Origin: an uncultured Thermomicrobiales bacterium
GTDB taxonomy: Bacteria > Chloroflexota > Chloroflexia > Thermomicrobiales > UBA6265
NCBI GenBank assembly: GCA_902806335.1
Contig: CADCWG010000060.1
Location: 1 to 38,378, forward strand
Reading direction: 5' to 3'
Length of the DNA stretch: 38,378 bases
Positions 7,159 through 15,443 of this stretch are shown in pieces. The notes beneath the pieces were generated by a model, which saw nothing but the letters and a program-made list of their open reading frames with translations, had not been told where the DNA came from and did not search any database. Made by a program: the position numbers and the translations under genes. Each line of letters opens with the position of its first letter. Within the stretch, counting starts at the first letter, position 1.

Positions 7159-8757
7159 CTAGAGCGTCGCGTCCGCGCAGGCGTCGGACGGCTCGATCTC
7201 CGACTCCTCGGAGTCGAACAGGATCTGCTGCTGGGTGCAGGCGGCGTAGGTGAGGGCCTGCATCGGGTCGGTGACGACGTCGGTGACGTAGGCGCTGAAC
7301 GCTTCCTGCTGGGCGAGCAGCATCTCGGCGTAGGAGGGGGAGTGCCAGAAGTCGCGCGAGCGCTCGTTCTGGATCATGTACTTGTAGGCGCGGAAGTGCG
7401 GCTGCTGCTCCTCGAAGCCGGGCGCGGCGAGGGCCTCGATGGTGCACGGGTTGCCGCCGCGGGCGGCGAACTCGGCCTGGGTCTCGGGCAGGTACCAGAA
7501 CTTCATGAAGTCGATGGCGACCTGCGTCTGCTCGGGGGTGTTGTAGGCGTTGATCACCCACGGCTGACCGCCGAGGGTGTAGGTCCGGCGCAGGGTGCCG
7601 TCGGCCTGGCGGAAGCCCGGCGGCGGGACGATCAGGACGCCGTCCGGGGTCACCGGCCGGGCCGGGTCGGCGACGGTGCCCGGCTCGGCCCCGGCCTGCT
7701 GGTTCATCATCTGGGGCCCGAGGGCGGACCACTGGAGGCAGGTCGCGATCGAGCCGGAGGTGAAGACGTCGACCAGCTCGGGGATGCCGTGGTTGGTCGC
7801 GCCGCTGGGGGCGTACTGGAGGAAGCTCTTGTTCTTCTCCATCGCCGCCGCGTTGGTCTCGGTGTTGAGGATGCCCTCGACCTGGCCGGTGGCCGGGTCC
7901 CAGACCTCGCCACCGGTGGAGAACATGAACGGGTAGAGGTAGCAGGTGATGTAGTCGTAGACCTTCGACCACTGGGTCGACATGCCGAACAGGTTCTGGT
8001 CGGGGCGGGTGAAGAACGCGCAGATCTGGGCGTACTGGTCGATGTCGATCTGCTCCCACTCCTCGAAGGTCTGCGGGAGGGCGAAGCCGTTGGCGGCCTG
8101 GAAGGCGTCGCGCTCGGCCTGCTGGGAGAAGAGGTCCTGGCGGACGAAGAGGGCGATCGTGTCGCCCTCCTGGGGGAAGCCCCAGAGCTGATCCGAACCG
8201 TCGGGGTAGACCTGGTAGCCGGCGCGGGCGGTCGGTTCGAACTCGATGCTGAGCTCGGGGTTCTGCTCGATGATCGGGTTGAGGGGCAGGATCCAGTTGC
8301 GGGCGGCGAGCGCGCCGATCCACTGGGAGTCGCTGATGATGATGTTGTACTCGTTCGACTGGCTCTGGAGCGACGTCGCGGCGCGCTGGAAGAGCTGGTC
8401 GAAGGGGGCGCCCTCGAAGGAGAAGTTGACGGTGTAGCCGAGGGTCTGCTGGGCGAAGGGGGCGAAGAGCTCGGTGGCGAGATCGACGCCGAGCTGGCTC
8501 GGCGGCCAGCCCTCGATGCCGAGGATCTTCATGTCGAAGGTCTGGCCGGCGAGGGGGCTGGTGCCCTGGGCCGCGGTCTTCGCGGCGCCGTAGTTGAGCA
8601 ACATCCCGGCGATCGCCGAGGCGCCGAGGCCGAGCGCCGCGCCGCGCTTGACGAGGTCGCGCCGGCTGACCCGGCCGACCACCGCGTCGCGCAGCAGCGC
8701 GGCGTGGGCCCTGGCCTGGTCCTCGTCCTGGCTCCGATCCGGGGTCCGCGTCGTCAC
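7159..8757 (-). CDS. Tat-exported extracellular solute-binding protein, ABC family 1
   Basis: 532 residues. A twin-arginine signal lies at 31-55 (SRRDLVKRG followed by a hydrophobic ALGLGASAIAGML). The mature part has features of family-1 sugar/polyol binding proteins, including a GFPQEGDTIALFVRQDLF stretch and a C-terminal FMKFWY...YAEMLLAQQEAF region. It is longer than a maltose-type protein (about 400) and close to the roughly 570 residues I recall for rhizobial GlpV. The GTG at 8757 is preferred over the ATG at 8775, because that ATG lies inside the run GGAGAGGAG, which forms a ribosome-binding site 6 bases before the GTG. It is first in the transport operon; the substrate is inferred from neighbours. 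Confidence 0.93.
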   Translation of the reverse strand: MTTRTPDRSQDEDQARAHAALLRDAVVGRVSRRDLVKRGAALGLGASAIAGMLLNYGAAKTAAQGTSPLAGQTFDMKILGIEGWPPSQLGVDLATELFAPFAQQTLGYTVNFSFEGAPFDQLFQRAATSLQSQSNEYNIIISDSQWIGALAARNWILPLNPIIEQNPELSIEFEPTARAGYQVYPDGSDQLWGFPQEGDTIALFVRQDLFSQQAERDAFQAANGFALPQTFEEWEQIDIDQYAQICAFFTRPDQNLFGMSTQWSKVYDYITCYLYPFMFSTGGEVWDPATGQVEGILNTETNAAAMEKNKSFLQYAPSGATNHGIPELVDVFTSGSIATCLQWSALGPQMMNQQAGAEPGTVADPARPVTPDGVLIVPPPGFRQADGTLRRTYTLGGQPWVINAYNTPEQTQVAIDFMKFWYLPETQAEFAARGGNPCTIEALAAPGFEEQQPHFRAYKYMIQNERSRDFWHSPSYAEMLLAQQEAFSAYVTDVVTDPMQALTYAACTQQQILFDSEESEIEPSDACADATL

Positions 8758-9017
8758 CGTTGACTCCTCTCCCATATCCTGCCGGCCGCGGTCTCGTGCC
8801 GGGCCGCTCCGCCCCGAACGCCGCGCGGCGCCCGGTGTCGGGTCACGTGAGGGGGCGCCGGGTGGGGTGCCCCGCGCCGGCGGCCGGGACGTCACTGTCC
8901 CGAGCGCGGCGTCTTGGCGGCCGCGTCGCGCCCCGGGCCCGGGGCACCGGGTCGGCACCGCCGGCAACGAGGTCGGCGGCGGCGCGAGAGAGATTCTCCT
9001 AGAGTCGAACCGGACGA

Positions 9018-9046
9018 ACGCTACCAACCCACCGGGGGGGTGTCAA
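9018..9046 (-). promoter_or_regulatory. Sigma-70-type promoter of the ABC transport operon
   Basis: On the minus strand TTGACA (9041-9046) is followed after exactly 17 bases by TAGCGT (9018-9023). A start site near 9011 would leave an unusually long leader of about 250 nt before the binding-protein gene. The perfect -35 and optimal spacing make this one of the best promoters in the window. Confidence 0.75.
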
Positions 9047-9557
9047 GCGACGCCCGGCCCGCCAGGGGCAGCGCCGACGCGCCCCGGCGACACGCCGGGG
9101 ACCGCCCGGTCTGGGTCTTCTCGCCGGGGCAGGGGGCCGCCGACCGTCCCGCGGAACGGCTCCCCACGCCGGCGAAGGCGGGCGGAGTCCCCCTGGTCAC
9201 CGTCGCGCTCGGTCGTGGGATGCGGGGGGGCCGAGAAGCGCGCGTGATCGCGGAGGGTTGGGAGCCCCGGCTGGCGAGGGGGATACCGACTGGCCCGGGG
9301 GAGGCGGTCACGGGCGACCCGCCCGCCGATCCGACACCCGGACCCGACACCCCTGGCTCATCTGAGTCGACCGGCGTGGGGTAGGGGGAGGCGACGAATC
9401 GTCAGTCGGACCTCGGGCGAGTGACGACCCGTCAAGGGCGGTGAGCCCCTGTTGGAGGGGGGAGGCCTCGGCGGCCCCTGCCTCCGTGCCCCCGGCGACC
9501 GGATCGGATTGCCCGGGTTAGGGCGTCCGTCGTCTGAGGGGCTGTGAGCGCGACCGA
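9047..9557. other. Non-coding gap upstream of the transport operon promoter
   Basis: About 510 bases between the operon promoter and the end of the membrane glycosyltransferase-like gene. No gene, repeat or structured RNA is recognised. Confidence 0.5.
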
Positions 9558-10946
9558 CTAGGGTGTGACCCAGTAGGCGTCGTGGACGACGGCGAGCGCG
9601 TAGAGGTTGAGACCGCCCATCCCGAGCACCACGGCGGCGGCGAGCGCACCGGGCAGCGCCGTAGTCAGCCGGGACGGGGGAAGGATCGACCGCAGCCGGT
9701 CGAGGAGGGCCGACCAGCCGGCGACGAGCAGGACCGCGATCGCGGCGATCGACGGGAAGAGGAAGCGCCCCTGCGGCTGGGAGTAGGTCAGGTTGTACTG
9801 GACAACCGCGGCCAGGTTGACCGCCACGACCGCCGCCAGCAGCAGCAGGCAGCGGCCGTGGCCGGCGGGGACCCACCGCCGGCCGCGCCAGGGCCGGACG
9901 TCGGCCAGCAGGCCGAGCGCCCCCGTCGCCGCGGCGACCTGGAAGGCCAGGTAGACCGCGGCCGGCAGGGCCACGCTGAACCAGCCGAAGTAGCCCCAGA
10001 AGGACTCGAACAGGCGCGGCGCGAAGGTGTCCGGCCAGTAGTCGGCGGTGAGCGACTTCCGCCTGATCAGCTTCGGCGTGTTCGTCTCCGCGAGGTGGGT
10101 GAGGAAGGGGTCCCCCCGCCGGGCGGCGTTGAGGACGACGTACCAGCCGACGGTGCCGGCGACGGCCGCCGCGAACGCGACGAGGTGGGACGGGCGGCGA
10201 TCCACGCGGAGGGCGCGCCAGAGGACGAGGATCCCCGCGAGCGGCAGCAGCGCGAGGGCACTCAGCTTCACCAGCGCCGCCGCGCCGACCAGACCCCCGG
10301 CCGCCGCCGCCCACCACCACCGCGCCGGCCGCCGGGAAAGCAGGCGGAGCATCGGCAGGAGCGCGGCCGTCCCGAGGCAGGCGGCCATCGCGTCGTTGTT
10401 GACCGAACCGGCGATGAACAGGAACTGGGGGGAGAAGCCGACCAGCGCCGCGGCCGCCAGCGCCGGCGCCCGCCGGCCCCCGAAGACCGCGTTGGCGACC
10501 AGGTAGGTGAGCAGCGTCGTCGCCAGCCCGCAGGCCGCCGAGAGGAGACGGACCGAGAGGATCCCCGGCCGCGCGTCCTGGGGCGCCGGCATCTCCGGGG
10601 CGTGCTCGAAGACGTTGGCCTCGTCGGGCCCGGTCCGGAACGCCGGGTTGCGGGCGAGCACCACCCGCTCCTCAGACCCCGGGCCGAAGCGGAGCAGCGC
10701 GGCCGCCGCGGCGTAGAACAGGGGCGGCTGGTGGCTCTCGTAGGATCCCGGCCACGGTTTGCCGGGCACGCGGTCGGCGTGGGCCGGGAGCTCCCGCTCG
10801 CGGGCAAGGTACGTCACGTACGACCAGTGGGCCGGCTCGTCGGGGGCCTCGAAGGTCGGCACCACGAGCGACCACGCCGCGCCGAGCACGGCACAGGCGA
10901 GGAGGAGCAGGGCAAGTTCAGGACGACGACGCGGGTCGAGGGGCAC
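9558..10946 (-). CDS. Polytopic membrane protein, DUF2142/GT-C glycosyltransferase-like
   Basis: 462 residues with about ten hydrophobic segments. A first helix is followed directly by FEAPDEPAHW (about 32-41). The PDE-x-x-H motif in the first external loop is typical of DUF2142 and resembles the catalytic Asp-Glu of GT-C transferases that use lipid-linked sugars. A later loop carries SYESHQPPLFY. The frame stays open upstream to 11366, but that would overlap the divergent kinase start and is compositionally odd. GTG at 10946 has GGGAG 7 bases upstream and puts the first helix near the N-terminus. A role in cell-surface glycosylation is family inference; it has no evident link to the catabolic genes on either side. 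Confidence 0.8.
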   Translation of the reverse strand: MPLDPRRRPELALLLLACAVLGAAWSLVVPTFEAPDEPAHWSYVTYLARERELPAHADRVPGKPWPGSYESHQPPLFYAAAAALLRFGPGSEERVVLARNPAFRTGPDEANVFEHAPEMPAPQDARPGILSVRLLSAACGLATTLLTYLVANAVFGGRRAPALAAAALVGFSPQFLFIAGSVNNDAMAACLGTAALLPMLRLLSRRPARWWWAAAAGGLVGAAALVKLSALALLPLAGILVLWRALRVDRRPSHLVAFAAAVAGTVGWYVVLNAARRGDPFLTHLAETNTPKLIRRKSLTADYWPDTFAPRLFESFWGYFGWFSVALPAAVYLAFQVAAATGALGLLADVRPWRGRRWVPAGHGRCLLLLAAVVAVNLAAVVQYNLTYSQPQGRFLFPSIAAIAVLLVAGWSALLDRLRSILPPSRLTTALPGALAAAVVLGMGGLNLYALAVVHDAYWVTP

Positions 10947-11349
10947 GGCGGGGCTCCCGGGCAGGACGGAGGCGGGCTGGGCGGAGGCCAGCGGCGGGCG
11001 GGCGCCGGCCGGCGGCGGCGCGGGCGCGAGCCGGCGGCGATGACCGGACGTCGGGTCGGACGGTCGCCGCGGTGGGACCGGAAACGGCGGGGCGCCGGCG
11101 CTGGGGCCACGAGGTGTCGCCGGGCGATGCACGCGCCGTGCCCGGAGCGGCCGGCGTGCCCCGGCGCTCGGCGCTCGGCGCTCGCCCCGAGTTGCCGCCG
11201 TGCCCGCAACTGCCACCGTGCCCGGAGCCGGATGGCGCCCCGCGCGCCCCGTAGCCGGGTCCATCCGGTCCGCCGATAATGCGCCGGCCTGGCGGTCGGG
11301 CGCCGCGCGGGGGGACCCGGCGGCGCGAGCGGTGAGGGGGAGACGCGCG
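10947..11349. promoter_or_regulatory. Divergent control region with repeated motifs and a GATAAT box
   Basis: This 403-bp gap separates the membrane protein gene (minus) from the kinase gene (plus). The 13-mer CCGTGCCCGGAGC occurs twice, at 11136-11148 and 11216-11228, exactly 80 bp apart. A third copy of its first nine bases is at 11198-11206. Three GGCGCTC units are tandem at about 11163-11184. GATAAT at 11275-11280 could be the kinase -10; its -35 (TAGCCG at 11252-11257, spacing 17) is weak. No regulator gene is adjacent. Confidence 0.45.
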
Positions 11350-13149
11350 GTGAAGCGGATGCTCAACGAGGCGGCCGCGTTCCGGGAGGAGATGGTCGAC
11401 GGCTTCGTCGCCGCCTACGGGCGCCACGTGCGGCGCGTGCCCGGGGCCTCCGGGATCGTCGCGGTCGGGGCACCGCGGCCGGGAAAGGTCAGCGTCGTGG
11501 TCGGCGGCGGCTCGGGCCACTACCCGGCCTTCTACGGCCTGGTCGGGCGGGGACTGGCCGACGCCGGGGTGATCGGCGACGTCTTCACCAGCCCCTCCGG
11601 CGAGCAGGCCTACCGCGTCGCCAGGGCGGCCGACGGCGGCGCCGGGATCCTGTTCACCTTCGGCAACTACAGCGGCGACGTCCTCAACTTCGGGATGGCC
11701 GAGACCCGGCTCCGCGCCGAGGGGATCGACGCGCGGACGGTGCTGGTCACCGACGACGTGCTGTCCGCCCCGAAGGACGAGGCCGACCGGCGGCGGGGGA
11801 TCGCCGGCGGGTTCTACGTCTTCAAGACCGCCGGCGCGAGCGCGACCCGCGGCGACGACCTGGCGACGGTCGAGGCCCTCACCCGACGCGCCAACGCCCG
11901 CGTCCGCACGGCCGGCGTCGCCTTCGCCGGCTGCACCATCCCCGGCCAGGAGGAGCCGCTCTTCACCGTTCCGGCCGGCCAGATGGAAGTCGGGCTGGGG
12001 ATCCACGGCGAGCCGGGGGTGCGGACGGTGCCGCAGGTGCCGTCGCGGGAGATCGCCAGGCTGCTCGTCGACACGCTGCTCGCCGACGCGCCGGCCGACG
12101 CCGGCAGCCGCGCGGCGGTGCTGGTCAACGGGCTCGGCGGAACCAAGTACGAGGAGATGTTCGTCCTCTACCAGGCGGTGGCGCCGCTGCTCGCGGCGGC
12201 CGGGATCGAGGCCTACGAGCCGCAGATCGGCGAGTTCGTCACCTCGCTCGACATGGCCGGCTGCTCGCTGACGCTGTTCTGGCTCGACGACGATCTGCGC
12301 GCCCTGCACGACGCCACCGCCGTCACGCCCGCCTACACCCGGCTCGGCCCGGACGCCGGGGACACGGGGGCAATCGCCGGCGCCGTCGGGGCGGAGACCG
12401 CCGCGCCGGTCGCCGATACGGACGGGGGCGCCGCCGGGACCGTGGAGGTGGTCGACAGGGTCGGGATAGACGGGGCACGCGACGCCATCGCCGCCGCCGG
12501 TGCCGTCGGCGCGGCGGGCTCGTTCGGGGTCACGGCTCGCGCCGCGCTCGGCGAGGTGCTCCGGGCGATCGAGGCCACCGAGGCCGAACTCGGCCGGCTC
12601 GACGCGGCGGCGGGCGACGGCGACCACGGCCTCGGCATGGCCCGCGGGTTCCGCGCGGCCGTTGACGCCGTGGACGGCTTCGGGGGGCCGGCCGGCGCGA
12701 CCTTCGTCCGGGCCGGCACGGCGTTCATGGACGCGGCCGGGGGCGCCTCGGGCGCCCTGGTCGGCGCGTGGCTGACCACGATCGGCTCGTCGCTGCCGGC
12801 GTCGGACGACGCGGTCGACGCCGCCGCCTTCGCCGCCGCGCTGGCCGCCGCGCTGGCCGCCGTGCCGCTGCTCGGGCAGGCGGCGGTGGGGGACAAGACC
12901 CTGGTCGACACGCTGGCCCCCTTCGGCGAGGCGCTCGACGCGGCGGTCGGCGGCGGCGCCACGCTTCCCGAGGCCTGGGCCGCCGCGCTGCCCGCGGCCG
13001 AGGCGGGGATGCGCTCGACCGAGGGGATGGTCAGCCGCCGCGGCCGAGCGTCCCGGCTCGGCGAGCGCAGCCGGGGACACGTCGACGCCGGGGCGACCTC
13101 GATGTTCTACGTGCTGCGGGCCATGGGCGACGCCCTGCGGGAGGCGTAG
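11350..13149 (+). CDS. Fused DhaK-DhaL kinase: dihydroxyacetone/erythrulose kinase
   Basis: 599 residues. The DhaK half (about 1-335) has GGGSGH (52-57), NYSGD (106-110) and GLGIHGEPG with His219, equivalent to the histidine that binds the ketone covalently. The DhaL half (about 390-599) has the metal/ATP Asp motif GDGDHGLGM and GRASRLGERSRGHVDAGATS. An Ala/Gly/Asp-rich linker joins them, so this is the ATP-dependent one-chain type, not the PEP-phosphotransferase form. The segment CTIPGQEEPLFTVPAG before the His motif resembles, from memory, DerK/LerK erythrulose kinases. GTG at 11350 is chosen for the GAGGGGGA site about 8 bases upstream. It would phosphorylate a C3 or C4 ketose for the two isomerases nearby. 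Family sure, substrate inferred. Confidence 0.93.
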   Translation: MKRMLNEAAAFREEMVDGFVAAYGRHVRRVPGASGIVAVGAPRPGKVSVVVGGGSGHYPAFYGLVGRGLADAGVIGDVFTSPSGEQAYRVARAADGGAGILFTFGNYSGDVLNFGMAETRLRAEGIDARTVLVTDDVLSAPKDEADRRRGIAGGFYVFKTAGASATRGDDLATVEALTRRANARVRTAGVAFAGCTIPGQEEPLFTVPAGQMEVGLGIHGEPGVRTVPQVPSREIARLLVDTLLADAPADAGSRAAVLVNGLGGTKYEEMFVLYQAVAPLLAAAGIEAYEPQIGEFVTSLDMAGCSLTLFWLDDDLRALHDATAVTPAYTRLGPDAGDTGAIAGAVGAETAAPVADTDGGAAGTVEVVDRVGIDGARDAIAAAGAVGAAGSFGVTARAALGEVLRAIEATEAELGRLDAAAGDGDHGLGMARGFRAAVDAVDGFGGPAGATFVRAGTAFMDAAGGASGALVGAWLTTIGSSLPASDDAVDAAAFAAALAAALAAVPLLGQAAVGDKTLVDTLAPFGEALDAAVGGGATLPEAWAAALPAAEAGMRSTEGMVSRRGRASRLGERSRGHVDAGATSMFYVLRAMGDALREA

Positions 13150-13200
13150 GCGGAGCGCGGACCCTGTCGGTCATGCCGTCTCGAGGGACACCCGGCCCTG

Positions 13201-13221
13201 TACAATGGTCGTGAACATAAT
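13201..13221 (+). promoter_or_regulatory. Possible promoter boxes before the RpiB-family gene
   Basis: TACAAT (13201-13206) and CATAAT (13216-13221) are the only AT-rich boxes in the 173-bp gap after the kinase gene. Neither has a recognisable -35 at 16-18 bp. A GGGCGCC-GGGC-GGCGCCC hairpin (13281-13298) follows in the leader. The gene could equally be read through from the kinase. Confidence 0.3.
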
Positions 13222-13322
13222 GCCGCACCTGGGGACGGGCCGCCGGAAGGGCGGCGTCCTGAGGGCAGAGGAAAGGGGAGGGGCGCCGGGCGGCGCCCAC
13301 CCGACGGGAACGGGGAGAGACG

Positions 13323-13829
13323 ATGGCGGAGCGCGCGAAGCGGACGGTGATCGCGGTCGGGGCGGACAACGCCGGGGCCGCGCTGAAGAACGTGCTCCGC
13401 GACCAGCTCGCCGCCGAGCCGGACGTCGAGGTGGTCGACTTCGGCGTGCCGGACGCCGAGAACAACACCGCCTACCCCTACGTCGGGCGCGACGTCGCGG
13501 AGGCGGTGGCGCGCGGCGAGGCGGACCGGGGACTGCTGGTCTGCGGGACCGGGATCGGGATGGCGATCACCGCCAACAAGGTGCCCGGCGTGCGGGCGAC
13601 CGTCGCCCATGACGCGTACTCGGTCGAGCGGTCGGTCCTCTCCAACAACTGCCAGGTGCTGACCCTCGGCGCCCGGGTCATCGGTTCGGAACTCGCCAAG
13701 CGGCTGGTCCGCGAGTGGCTGACCTACAACTTCGACCCGTCCTCGGCGTCGGCCGAAAAAGTCGCCCTGATCGACCGCTTCGACGCCGAGCGGAGCGCCG
13801 CCGTGCCCGGTCCAGCGTCGGCCGACTAG
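13323..13829 (+). CDS. rpiB: RpiB/LacAB-family sugar-phosphate isomerase, probably EryI/DerI-type
   Basis: 168 residues. The catalytic Cys74 sits in the family motif VCGTGIGM, with ANK following. Compared with E. coli RpiB, the N-terminal CDH becomes ADN (His9 to Asn16). The His99-Asn100 pair becomes Ser107-Asn108 in LSNNCQVLTLGARVIG. His99 opens the ribose-5-phosphate ring; a four-carbon phosphate cannot form that ring, so its loss fits D-erythrose-4-phosphate/D-erythrulose-4-phosphate isomerase. The HD-YS-ER...LSNN pattern matches my memory of Brucella EryI and Mycobacterium DerI. GGGGAGAGACG precedes the ATG. It completes a kinase-isomerase-isomerase set with the genes at 11350 and 848. 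Ordinary ribose-5-phosphate isomerase is less likely. Confidence 0.92.
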   Translation: MAERAKRTVIAVGADNAGAALKNVLRDQLAAEPDVEVVDFGVPDAENNTAYPYVGRDVAEAVARGEADRGLLVCGTGIGMAITANKVPGVRATVAHDAYSVERSVLSNNCQVLTLGARVIGSELAKRLVREWLTYNFDPSSASAEKVALIDRFDAERSAAVPGPASAD

Positions 13830-14443
13830 CGGTCTGCCACGCGTAGTCCCCGGGGTGGCGCGTCCCGGTCGAGACGACGTTTGGGCCGCCCGGTCGCCGG
13901 TAGGGGCAGGGCACGCCGTGCCCCTCCCGGCGACACACGGTCAACGGGCCGCGACCGCGTGTCCCGAACCACCGCGGGGGCGTTCCGGAGCGCCGCCATG
14001 GCGGTCCGATGGCCACAGGGACGGGCCCCAACAGCCATTCGCGCGGAGTGACTACGCCCCTTCGGTCTCCACGACCGGTTTCGAGACGCGCCCTGGCGAC
14101 GCCACTCGGTGCCCGGCGACGACGAGGGTTCCGTGTTCGCCGCGCGAGGCGCGGATCCGGCCGGCGAGTTCGAGGCATGTGTTGTGCGCGAGCAGCGCCG
14201 GGTGTGCCGACGGGCGCAGCCTCCCCGGGACCCACCACAGCCACCCTGCCCCGGCGCCGGTCGGGGGACCGTCGGTGAAGCCGACGGTCGGCGGAGCTGG
14301 CCGTGGGGGCATCGCGCTTCGGCGGTTGGCGCGGGTCGATGGCCCGTGCGGCGCGCCAGGCGCGAAACGTTTGGTCGTGCCAAACATTCCCTGTCGAAGT
14401 ACGGTCTGTCGTTGCCGGGTGGCGTTCAAGCACCGCTGCCTCA
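13830..14443. other. Non-coding gap with an inverted repeat near its end
   Basis: About 610 bases with no supported gene; frames on both strands have mixed codon use and no family match. GTTTGG-N5-CCAAAC (14369-14374 with 14380-14385), flanked by AA and TT, is an operator-like inverted repeat about 60 bp upstream of the next promoter. Confidence 0.5.
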
Positions 14444-14472
14444 TTGCCAACATGTGTTAACACTGCTACGAT
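14444..14472 (+). promoter_or_regulatory. Promoter with palindrome in the spacer, upstream of the 78-residue gene
   Basis: TTGCCA (14444-14449), 17-bp spacer, TACGAT (14467-14472). The spacer holds the perfect palindrome GTGTTAACAC (14454-14463), a natural place for a repressor or activator. The start site would be near 14479, about 115 nt before the small gene. Confidence 0.65.
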
Positions 14473-14593
14473 TGGATCAGTACGGAATGGAAACCGCCGC
14501 GCCCCGCCAGTCGGGCCGCGGCGGTGGTCTGTCCCGCCGATCCGGAACTCGCGCCGGGCCGACGGTTCGCCCGAGAGGAGACCTCCCATCGCT

Positions 14594-14830
14594 ATGACTG
14601 CCACGACGACGCCCGTCGCCTCGTCTGTCCCGGCCGTCATCCCCGCCAGCCCGCGCCCGAGCCGGGTGATCGCCGAGGCGCTGGTCGAGCGCCAGGGACC
14701 CCGCCAGATCGTGCGCCGCGCCGCCACCCTTGGCCTCTCGCGCCAGCTCACCGAGGCGATGGTCGCCGCCTGCTGCGCCACCGCCGTCGACCCCACCGCC
14801 ACGCGGCGCCGCGTCATCGCCACCTCCTGA
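14594..14830 (+). CDS. Hypothetical 78-residue protein
   Basis: Not recognised. Codon use is strongly GC3-biased like neighbouring genes, and a good promoter lies upstream. The first 20 residues are Thr/Pro/Ala-rich; residues 23-62 form a basic, probably helical region (RVIAEALVERQGPRQIVRRA), followed by a Cys-Cys pair (VAACCATA) and an Arg-rich end. There is no signal peptide or long membrane segment. GAGAGGAG lies 13 bases before the ATG, a little far. It ends 58 bp before the rpsP promoter. Confidence 0.5.
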   Translation: MTATTTPVASSVPAVIPASPRPSRVIAEALVERQGPRQIVRRAATLGLSRQLTEAMVAACCATAVDPTATRRRVIATS

Positions 14831-14887
14831 CGTCCTCGGCAACCGGGTTCCCCGCGGCGCGCGCGCGCGGGCCCGTGCCACCGCCCG

Positions 14888-14917
14888 TTGACGCCCTCCG
14901 GTCACCTCTGCTATCGT
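14888..14917 (+). promoter_or_regulatory. rpsP: Promoter of the rpsP-khpA-rimM operon
   Basis: TTGACG (14888-14893) and TATCGT (14912-14917) with an 18-bp spacer. This gives a leader of about 135 nt before rpsP, which includes a small GCTGC-GCCAG-GCAGC hairpin. Confidence 0.6.
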
Positions 14918-15063
14918 TCGCCGGCTTTGCTGCGCCAGGCAGCGTCGTCCCACCGTGGGCGGCGCGCGGCGTTGGTCAGCCCGGTCCAACCCTGCGGGGA
15001 GTGACCGGTGGCGACCAGGCCCGACGACCTCGACTGCGACGACCAGAACGGGAGCACCGACGC

Positions 15064-15363
15064 GTGATCAAGCTGCGACTCAAGCGGATGGGCGCCAAGA
15101 AGCGGCCGAGTTACCGGATCGTCGCCGCCGAGGGCACCTCGCCCCGCGACGGCCGATTCATCGAGACGCTCGGCTACTACGACCCCCTGACCGACCCGGC
15201 GACGGTTCGGATCGACGAGGCCCGGGCGCGCCACTTCCTCGGCAACGGCGCCCAGCCGACCGACACGGTGCGGGACATCTTCATCCGCCAGGGGCTGATC
15301 GCCGACCCGAAGAAGCGTCCGGTCGCGGTCGAGGGCGAGACGGCACGGGTCGCGCCCGCCTAG
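15064..15363 (+). CDS. rpsP: 30S ribosomal protein bS16
   Basis: 99 residues beginning IKLRLKRMGAKKRPSYRIV after the start, the hallmark of bS16, and ending with a short acidic/Ala tail. It binds 16S rRNA during small-subunit assembly. The GTG start at 15064 gives the standard N-terminus, and GGGAG lies 9 bases upstream. Longer starts in the same frame would add a basic low-complexity extension and are rejected. First gene of rpsP-khpA-rimM, a conserved order. Confidence 0.97.
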   Translation: MIKLRLKRMGAKKRPSYRIVAAEGTSPRDGRFIETLGYYDPLTDPATVRIDEARARHFLGNGAQPTDTVRDIFIRQGLIADPKKRPVAVEGETARVAPA

Positions 15364-15443
15364 CGGCGCGCCGCCGGGTCGACGCGATCGCGCCGGGGTC
15401 CCGTCGGCGTGGCCGCCTGGCGGAGGACTGCGGACGAGTACCC

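Noticed and set aside
10947-11366. N-terminal extension of the DUF2142-like protein to 11366
   Set aside because: It would overlap the kinase start, is Arg/Pro/Ala-rich without family features, and a better GTG with ribosome-binding site exists at 10946.
848-13829. Plain glycerol/dihydroxyacetone pathway
   Set aside because: Not excluded, but it does not explain the RpiB-family enzyme with loss of its ring-opening His, nor the EryH-like ending of the TIM-family enzyme. Kept as the main alternative.
14052-14453. Minus-strand frame with FTDG...HNTCLEL, faintly like RNase HI
   Set aside because: Only two of the catalytic acidic motifs are suggested, the later Asp motifs are missing, no ribosome-binding site is present, and the strong plus-strand promoter runs through it.
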